DNA of 16,403 nucleotides from Faecalibacterium sp. UBA1360 (lineage in GTDB: Bacteria; Bacillota; Clostridia; Oscillospirales; Ruminococcaceae). The notes beneath the pieces are model-generated. The model did no database searches, had not been told where the DNA came from, and was given only the letters and a program-made list of their open reading frames with translations. Below, in pieces: positions 12,201 to 16,403 of the stretch (position 1 is its first letter; every line of letters begins with the position of its first letter). The position numbers and the translations under genes are program-made. The DNA lies in contig DBRU01000018.1 of assembly GCA_002306375.1 (NCBI GenBank), positions 1,361-17,763 on the forward strand, given 5' to 3'.

Positions 12201-14975
12201 TGCGCCATCCGGGGGATTGTTGATCGTGATCGACCCATTCTCGTTGATCGTGATCGATCCATTCTTGTTTTCCAGCGGTTTGGTATTGCCCTTCTGATAC
12301 CATGTATAGTCAGGGGTCAGATTTCCAGCTCCTTCTACGGTGGCAGTCAAGGTCAAATTATTGTCGCTGACCGCAAACGACGCTGTCACCGTCATGGTTG
12401 TGGCTTCTTGCCCGCCATTCAACAGGTTCTGGGCAATGACCACCGGGAAGCCGGTCTCGGCAAAGGTCTCCAGCTCGGCCTGCTTGGTGGCCGTGATGTC
12501 GTTGCCGGAGCGCCGATAAGACGTTTGTTTTTTTGTCAAACACCATGTGTTATACCGCTCATCATAAATGTAATCGCTATCCAAAAGACCAATTAACATT
12601 TCGCGCGAAGTGTTATTCGTCACCGTTCGGGTGGTTATTTTATCGCCGATGTTGGTATACAGCATACCGTCCATGTCGGAATCGTTGTAATCGGGCCAAC
12701 CGTCAGTGCTCAGATTGAAATTATCCAGGCTGGCGCCGATGTAGACAAGGTTGTACTCCTCGTTGATGTCCTCGATCTTGCCGATGAATTCGGCCGTGGA
12801 CATGGTCACGATGTTGATCTTCATCCTATCCGCGACGCTGTCCGGCAGCCAGCTTTGGACAGTAGCCTCCGTCAGCCCGCCGTCATTTACCTGCGTCAGC
12901 GGCTCCACGTCCAACACGGTGATGCTGGTCCTGTTGTTGACAACACGCCGGCCCGCATAGTTGATGATGTAGCGCAGGCTGTTGGCCATCGTGATGTCGG
13001 TGGGCAGCAGTTCGGTGCCCCCCTGCTGTTTGCGCAGGAAGTTCTCGTAGTCGATCTCGTACCAGACGTCGTAGTAGGGGGCGTCGGCCGTTTCGTACTG
13101 ATCGGGTGCAAAGGCTTTGATAAAATCGGCCGTGACCAGGTTATAGCGGTCATCGGTGCCCGGCTCATAGCAGTAAACATTCCCGTTTACGCCGGCCGCA
13201 ACATTCCCCTCATCATCCTTGCACAGCATTTCGGCCAGGCCTTTCAGGTTCGTGGCGCTTGTCGTCAAAGTGCACAGCCGCCCGTCCACCAGCGCGGGAA
13301 CCGCGTCGGCATACGAATCATCCGGCTGTACCGCCTTCTGAATCGCATTGGCGACATTCGTGTTCAGGTCGTTGTTTGCCGTCGAATCGCTCTTATACAA
13401 AATCAGTCGGCTGCCATCGGTCACCGTCTCATCTGCAAACTTCTCCAGGTCAAACCCGGCGCTGAGCACGATCAGGTCCGCGCCGTCGATCAACGCTCTG
13501 AACTTATCCGGGTCAGTCGTCTGCATCTCGTTCAGCTGCGCGGGGGTATAGGACTCGACCTCGATCTTGAACTGGGCCACTTCGTCATCGTCCAGGTCCA
13601 GGGTCTGGGTGGCCAGCCAGTTGTTGTTGGTGTAGCCGCCGGTGAACAGCACCGTGCTGTAATACACGGTAATGGTATCCTCGCCGCCGCCGTTCGGATC
13701 AAAGGTGTAATCGCCGTTGCCCTCGCCCACGTATTCGTAGCTTTCCACACTGATGTTGAACCAGCCCTGTTCGCCGTCTTCGACTTCCACAAAGTCGTCG
13801 CCCACGGCATAATAGACCCTCTCGATTTCGGGCTCGGTGGGGGTCTCGTCTCCGTCGGTGCCATCGGCGCCGGTGCCATCGCCTTCGCCGGTATCGCCGC
13901 CGGTGCCGGTGCCATCGCCAGTTTCGGTGCCATCGCCTTCGCCGGTGGTCTGGTCGGTGCTGGTGTCGCCGTCGTCGGTGGTGCCATCGTCGGTGGTGGT
14001 GTCGTCGGTCGCGTCGTCATTGGCCGCCGCCGCGACGGCCTCGTCATAGGTCTGGTACGGCCGGCCCTGGACGGTCACGTAATAATATTCCTCGTTTGTG
14101 TCAATGGCAAAACCATCCTGCCCCAGCGTACCCCGGTACACATAGTACGTGATCTGCTCGGCGGGTTCTTCCGTACCGTCGCTGCCGCTGCTATCGCCGC
14201 CTTCTTCTCCATCATCCCCTGCGGGCAGGGTCTCCAGCTGGTAAATAGCCTTGTCCACATAGTCGTCGTACTGATTCTCTTCACCGGCATCCGGCTCGGG
14301 CGTCACTTTATCAAAGGTCGGCACATAATAGTATACATCGGTTTCATTCCCCACGGCGCGCACGAAATGCTCCACCTTCTGGTTGTAATCGCCGTTGGGC
14401 TTGCCATCGTCATCCTCCGCCCAGGTCGGCACGACCACACGGTCAAAGCTGCCGTCCTCAGCAGGCTGAAATACACCCTTGACGTCGGCTTTCTCCTTCC
14501 GGGGTTCGCCATTCACATCCACCAGGTCCAGCTCCTGGGTGGTCACATCGGTGGGCGCCTCCCAGGGCAAATACTCTGTGTACTCACCCGCCTTGGTCAG
14601 CGGGGTGTTGGTGTCCGTCCCCAGCAGGCCGGCGTTTTGCAGCTTTTGCATCATCGCGTTGGCCGTGGTTTCCCGGTCGTCCGTACCCTCGGTCGCCGTA
14701 TTGTTATCAATGACAGCCAGCTTTTGCAGCCAGTCCGCGGTGGGTTCCTGGCCGGCCACATAATAGCCCAGGCTGCCCATGCCCTCGGCGGGCACGAGCT
14801 CCAGCACCCGGAACGGCTCCTGGCTTTCGATCTTGTCCTGCTTGATGCTTTCGATGTGGGAAAGGGACTCCAACGCGGACGCCTGGGTCAGGTCCGGCAT
14901 CAGAGCCACGCACAGCGTGCCGGCCATGGCCAGCACGCCCACACGGGTGATCAGTCGCTTGAACTTGCGCTTCAT
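9231..14975 (-). CDS. Giant secreted surface protein (DUF5057-like, Ig-like modules), pilus-linked
   Basis: A 1914-residue secreted protein. A Sec signal peptide (basic MKRKFKR, hydrophobic core, cleavage likely after ASA at residue 34) starts it. The mature start PFRVLELVPAEG...LGYYVAGQEP (54-77) resembles the DUF5057 group of Clostridial surface proteins. Acidic linkers lie at about 251-274 and 318-385. Rossmann-like modules begin near 54, 683 and 1385. Ig-like modules lie at about 860-950 and 953-1045, and another beta domain at 1055-1172. Calcium-loop motifs are at 765-770, 1302-1313 and 1453-1464. There is no LPXTG, SLH or C-terminal transmembrane anchor; it ends in KLGLLTLR. The ATG follows AAAAGGAG with an 8-nt spacer, 81 nt behind a prepilin gene, so it is the last gene of a pilus operon. 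Probably an adhesin or pilus-associated factor; DUF5057 is recognised from memory. The GC content is strikingly patchy. Confidence 0.85.
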   Translation of the reverse strand: MKRKFKRLITRVGVLAMAGTLCVALMPDLTQASALESLSHIESIKQDKIESQEPFRVLELVPAEGMGSLGYYVAGQEPTADWLQKLAVIDNNTATEGTDDRETTANAMMQKLQNAGLLGTDTNTPLTKAGEYTEYLPWEAPTDVTTQELDLVDVNGEPRKEKADVKGVFQPAEDGSFDRVVVPTWAEDDDGKPNGDYNQKVEHFVRAVGNETDVYYYVPTFDKVTPEPDAGEENQYDDYVDKAIYQLETLPAGDDGEEGGDSSGSDGTEEPAEQITYYVYRGTLGQDGFAIDTNEEYYYVTVQGRPYQTYDEAVAAAANDDATDDTTTDDGTTDDGDTSTDQTTGEGDGTETGDGTGTGGDTGEGDGTGADGTDGDETPTEPEIERVYYAVGDDFVEVEDGEQGWFNISVESYEYVGEGNGDYTFDPNGGGEDTITVYYSTVLFTGGYTNNNWLATQTLDLDDDEVAQFKIEVESYTPAQLNEMQTTDPDKFRALIDGADLIVLSAGFDLEKFADETVTDGSRLILYKSDSTANNDLNTNVANAIQKAVQPDDSYADAVPALVDGRLCTLTTSATNLKGLAEMLCKDDEGNVAAGVNGNVYCYEPGTDDRYNLVTADFIKAFAPDQYETADAPYYDVWYEIDYENFLRKQQGGTELLPTDITMANSLRYIINYAGRRVVNNRTSITVLDVEPLTQVNDGGLTEATVQSWLPDSVADRMKINIVTMSTAEFIGKIEDINEEYNLVYIGASLDNFNLSTDGWPDYNDSDMDGMLYTNIGDKITTRTVTNNTSREMLIGLLDSDYIYDERYNTWCLTKKQTSYRRSGNDITATKQAELETFAETGFPVVIAQNLLNGGQEATTMTVTASFAVSDNNLTLTATVEGAGNLTPDYTWYQKGNTKPLENKNGSITINENGSITINNPPDGAYYCEATVTIGDQDYTAISNTVTVTKGDGYAVTVGDEDANGKSYTYYEGNNATVKVTKNKRAYYLSVVDGPSDTLSVTWYKQGNGWQPNDSKISATGTYVGVFEHNGKHYCTQQVKIIRQRGNGYSVDNDSKITAAVEIGGITYSPYYPYYVVIKPSVTAEGVDFTVEGMRNGSTNDAYIGLYLYKKYNDWGYWDLDAYVESEKTFEEVSAGTYYFSVGTQKSYWWGDYYYSAEEKFDAAGQQFTVTKSDFTVTENEGGTPVLLPATKASVNEDRVDNSSILYEAMTNILNYDNVMGDGGKNATWSEAQKSTLLKYLNLSSPSIKLAKYPQEYTEDVLDDENVRKEYNSDTLTYEFTIENPTEATPETTLYTVHLYIDQNADGRHVESEELPELVITDVEGKSVAADALKADTVYTVSRTLPETYTGILPWKLEVVKNDNEGVHASEVGYAYLNPKQAQSISILQISSKSYSSKATFSLESQAQDDTTRYGALFKQLKEAGIYDIKVKTLSITKINDGWTLDASEKNFDTNNNNKLDTAEELTAYFESFDMLLLGFADVYGYDETGRGFTAAPAEAVTNFVDSGKAILFTHDTTSFVNLPGQDYKVGTGNVYERNIYSGEYYWGYYFNTIIRSVVGLDRYGISDSKFGGSVGQLILSVGGKSTVKPGRLVASNYDNGTVSEKQAQELLEAGYSIAYKPGEKRNKTVSETQGYSTYALNRFVGSGADTTDTVSQVNKGQITTYPFDVNIGQDETMGVATTHGQYYQLNMNGDDIVVWYCLSGGEYSTSYNDVVNNYYIYNRGNVTYSGAGHSDPTNADEARLFVNTMIAAYRAATVNPEVDFVSASGDPVEYLYLPMEYDDTEEDFTGTIITDASNPAEVCFRIDDPNLDPNKKITVEFYEVDEDEEERPVSGIIILNPDGTAADNTADGAGLKSGTIYTAQLPQSVLTEFGTSTDEKMTLGIRVTTIIAEQPYTGTDTIELRKLGLLTLR
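12219..12266 (-). repeat. Tandem 24-nt duplication inside the first Ig-like module
   Basis: Two adjacent 24-nt units (12219-12242 and 12243-12266) differ at only two positions. They encode KNGSITIN and ENGSITIN (residues 904-911 and 912-919) of the giant surface protein, lengthening a loop or hairpin of the Ig-like module. The near identity at DNA level indicates recent in-frame slippage. Confidence 0.85.
13821..14024 (-). repeat. Low-complexity Gly/Thr/Asp linker with 22-nt direct repeats
   Basis: This segment encodes residues 318-385 of the giant protein, almost entirely Gly, Thr, Asp and Glu (repeated GEGDGT / GDGTGT units). A 22-nt sequence at 13871-13892 recurs exactly at 13925-13946, 54 nt (18 codons) apart. 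It is probably a flexible acidic stalk whose length can change by recombination without shifting frame. Confidence 0.8.
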
Positions 14976-15000
14976 TGGTAACGCTCCTTTTGTATGGCAT

Positions 15001-15036
15001 CGCCCGCCGCCCCTGCAAAAAGGGGAGCGGCGGGTG
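15001..15036 (-). promoter_or_regulatory. Intercistronic hairpin between prepilin and giant surface protein genes
   Basis: CCCGCCGC (15003-15010) pairs with GCGGCGGG (15027-15034), extended by CCC/GGG across a one-base bulge and a loop of about nine bases. It fills the 81-nt gap upstream of the giant gene's ribosome-binding site. No T tract follows on the minus strand, so a full terminator is unlikely. A partial attenuator, RNA-processing site or 3' stabiliser for the pilin mRNA is possible. Confidence 0.5.
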
Positions 15037-15056
15037 CTTGTGCGGACTCCGCGCTT

Positions 15057-15599
15057 TTACGGCGCGGTGGAAAGGTCCGTCGGCCGGTTGCGCAGGGCCA
15101 GGGTCTGCGTACCGGTGTAGGTTTTGCCCTGACGGGCCAGGTTCAGCGTCAGGGTCACGCTTTGGACCAGGGTCCCGTCGTCATCGTGGGTAAGTGCAAC
15201 GGTAAAATCATCCACATCCTCTACCAGGGTGGCTTCGGACGTCATCGCAAAGGTCCCGCCATCTGCGGTATACGTATACCCGCCTTTTTGCAGGGTGATG
15301 GTGTTTGTCCCCGCGTCAAATACGAACTGCACGGCCTGCCCAGCCCCGTCGCCGTTGACGATGGTCAGGGTATCTGTACCGTCCCATTGGATGCCGTCCA
15401 CGCAGTCGATGACGTATTCCTGCATCTGGGACATGGCCAGCTGGGCCTGGTATTGCAGGCGCAGCGTGTAGTTCAGCGAGCCGTAGGTGCGCGCCCCGGC
15501 GGCCATGAACCCGGCCACCGCCAGCGAGATCAAACCCAGGATCGCCGTGGCTACGATCAGCTCCACCAGGGTAAAGCCTTTGTTGCCCATGTGTTTCAC
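15057..15599 (-). CDS. Type IV pilus minor prepilin (PilW/GspJ/ComGF-like)
   Basis: A 180-residue prepilin. The short basic leader MKHMGNKG is followed by the prepilin-peptidase site G8^F9 and the FTLVELIVATAILGLISLAVAGF membrane helix, with the conserved Glu at +5 (E13). The pattern after the helix (LRLQYQAQLAMSQMQEYV) and the beta-rich C-terminal part ending in LALRN resemble minor pseudopilins such as GspJ, PilW or ComGF. The prepilin would be extracted from the membrane, cleaved and assembled near the pilus tip. The start is GTG at 15599, with AAGGGGG overlapping the stop of the upstream gene. The internal ATG three codons later is poorly spaced. It is 12 nt behind the other prepilin and upstream of the giant surface protein gene. 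Its C-terminal YTGTQTLALR resembles the end of that giant protein. Confidence 0.88.
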   Translation of the reverse strand: MKHMGNKGFTLVELIVATAILGLISLAVAGFMAAGARTYGSLNYTLRLQYQAQLAMSQMQEYVIDCVDGIQWDGTDTLTIVNGDGAGQAVQFVFDAGTNTITLQKGGYTYTADGGTFAMTSEATLVEDVDDFTVALTHDDDGTLVQSVTLTLNLARQGKTYTGTQTLALRNRPTDLSTAP

Positions 15600-15611
15600 T
15601 GCTTTGCCCCC

Positions 15612-16133
15612 TTACGCCAAGGTGTGATGCCCCGTCAAGGGGGTCAGGGTGATGGTGTAGCTGCCCACGGTGATATAGACGCAGCTGTTGGTGTCGGTCA
15701 GCCCCGGCACGCCGGCCTTTGCGGCGGCCTCATCCTGCGGCAGGAGCGCCCCGGTCCCCCGGTCATAGGCGATGTACAACGGAGCATCCTTGGGATCATG
15801 CACAGCATTCGTCTTATACTGGATGCCCAGGGCCGTACTGCCCAGCTTTTCCTTTTCGCGCGCGGTACGGGTACCATCCGCATTTTTCACGGTCAGTTCG
15901 GCCCAATAGGCGCCGTCCGACTCGGCATAGACCTTGACGCAGGGGTCGTTTTCCCCGCTGAGGGTCAGGATCTTGCACTGGGACATCAGGTCGCTGATGG
16001 CGTTGGCCGCCTTGCGGGCCCGCGTGCGGGACACGGTACCCACCGACAGCCCGATGACCCCGGCCAGGATCGCCAGAATGGCGACGACCACGATCAGCTC
16101 CACCAGCGTGAAGCCCTTGTTATTGTGTTTCAT
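15612..16133 (-). CDS. Type IV prepilin (GspH/PilE-like)
   Basis: A 173-residue prepilin with leader MKHNNKG, cleavage site G7^F8, the hydrophobic helix FTLVELIVVVAILAILAGVIGLSV, and Glu at +5 of the mature protein (E12). After the helix come SRTRARKAANAISDLMSQCKIL, typical of the amphipathic part of pilins, and a globular domain of about 110 residues with cysteines at 53, 65 and 151, which could allow a disulphide. Size and pattern fit a GspH-like minor or a small major pilin; the exact role cannot be decided without the rest of the operon. The ATG at 16133 follows AAAGGGAGG with an 8-nt spacer. It lies 33 nt after the upstream partial gene and 12 nt before the next prepilin. Confidence 0.88.
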   Translation of the reverse strand: MKHNNKGFTLVELIVVVAILAILAGVIGLSVGTVSRTRARKAANAISDLMSQCKILTLSGENDPCVKVYAESDGAYWAELTVKNADGTRTAREKEKLGSTALGIQYKTNAVHDPKDAPLYIAYDRGTGALLPQDEAAAKAGVPGLTDTNSCVYITVGSYTITLTPLTGHHTLA

Positions 16134-16166
16134 GGCGTTCGCCTCCCTTTTGCGGCCCGGGGGCCG

Positions 16167-16403
16167 TCAGCTCTTTTGCCAGTTGCGGTAGGAGATCAGC
16201 GTATCCGGGCTCCAGTTGTCGCCGGTGTCGGCCACTTCGTCGGTGATGGCGCCGGCGCTGATGTTGAGGAAGTCGCTGAATCTGTATGTGTCACCGTCGA
16301 CCTCGCAGGTAGCGTTGAATGCGTCCATAACGTCTTCGGCGTTGGCGCTGATGGCAGTCACGCTGCCGCCCAGGGTGATGTCCCCCGCGGCCACGATCAG
16401 GCC
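16167..16403 (-). CDS. C-terminal fragment of a probable pilus-associated protein (PilX-like?)
   Basis: The frame is open to the right window edge, so only the last 78 residues are visible, beginning GLIVAAGDITLGGSVTAI. The GD-I-x-L-GG-S-V pattern resembles the short beta-helical turns at the end of PilX-like or polymer-forming proteins found in Gram-positive pilus clusters. The protein ends DTLISYRNWQKS. No signal or membrane segment can be judged because the N-terminus is outside. It lies 33 nt upstream of the first prepilin on the same strand, so it is in the pilus operon. The internal GTG at 16394 has no ribosome-binding site and is not a start. Coding is likely from context; function is a tentative resemblance. 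Confidence 0.6.
   Translation of the reverse strand, partial: GLIVAAGDITLGGSVTAISANAEDVMDAFNATCEVDGDTYRFSDFLNISAGAITDEVADTGDNWSPDTLISYRNWQKS

Noticed and set aside
13821..14024. Regularly repeated short sequences considered as a CRISPR-like array
   Set aside because: The repeats are in frame, encode a low-complexity protein linker, and have no unique spacers of constant length.
9231..14975. Possible diversity-generating retroelement target in the Ig-like region
   Set aside because: No reverse transcriptase, template repeat or adenine-biased variable copy is present in the window.
12855..14981. 708-codon plus-strand frame opposite the giant surface protein
   Set aside because: It mirrors the coding strand's acidic repeats as Val/Gly/Ala-rich sequence, with no start signal and no recognisable domain.
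16147..16166. Short GC palindrome between the edge gene and the first prepilin
   Set aside because: The possible stem is only about five base pairs with no T tract, in a 33-nt gap that also holds the ribosome-binding site; likely chance in GC-rich DNA.

Overview
The window looks like chromosome of a GC-rich, low-pathway-density gut Clostridia. The Oscillospirales/Ruminococcaceae group (relatives of Faecalibacterium, Gemmiger or Subdoligranulum) fits best. The reasons are strong Gram-positive Shine-Dalgarno sequences, a DegV protein, a bacterial GH3-type acyl-adenylase, prepilins with G^FTLVE cleavage sites, and a very large Sec-secreted surface protein resembling the DUF5057 group. This placement is an inference from gene content and composition. 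No rRNA, tRNA, CRISPR array, transposase or phage gene is visible.

Region 1 (1-2478, + strand) is the end of a sugar operon: the C-terminal part of a GH38 alpha-mannosidase followed by a glycerate kinase. The pairing suggests use of 2-O-mannosylglycerate (MngB-type cleavage, then phosphorylation of the released glycerate). A perfect 17-bp GC-rich hairpin (2505-2541) ends this operon and the convergent one.

Region 2 (2557-8224, - strand) is a tight four-gene operon read right to left: DegV fatty-acid-binding protein, a six-TM methyltransferase-like membrane protein (4-nt ATGA overlap), a GH3-family acyl-adenylating enzyme (31-nt gap), and a membrane GAF / degenerate GGDEF / HD-GYP signalling protein (20-nt overlap). 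A good sigma-A-like promoter lies in front of DegV. Together the parts could bind, activate/conjugate and modify a fatty or other carboxylic acid, with a cyclic-di-nucleotide phosphodiesterase as sensor or output. This is the best candidate here for an undescribed system.

Region 3 (8225-8609) is a non-coding divergent promoter region. It holds two opposed promoters, a 153-bp imperfect palindrome and a smaller AT-rich inverted repeat. It is followed by a 177-aa orphan six-TM protein (8610-9143, + strand) with its own promoter and terminator.

Region 4 (9231-16403, - strand) is the distal part of a type IV pilus-like operon: the tail of a probable pilus/PilX-like protein at the right edge, two prepilins, then a 1914-aa secreted protein with Ig-like modules, three Rossmann-like modules, calcium-loop motifs and an acidic Gly/Thr/Asp linker. 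The giant gene is a mosaic of about 65-75% GC and 33-40% GC blocks, which suggests domain shuffling. It carries no recognisable cell-wall anchor, so attachment through the pilus is a reasonable hypothesis. The pilus motor genes are not in this window.
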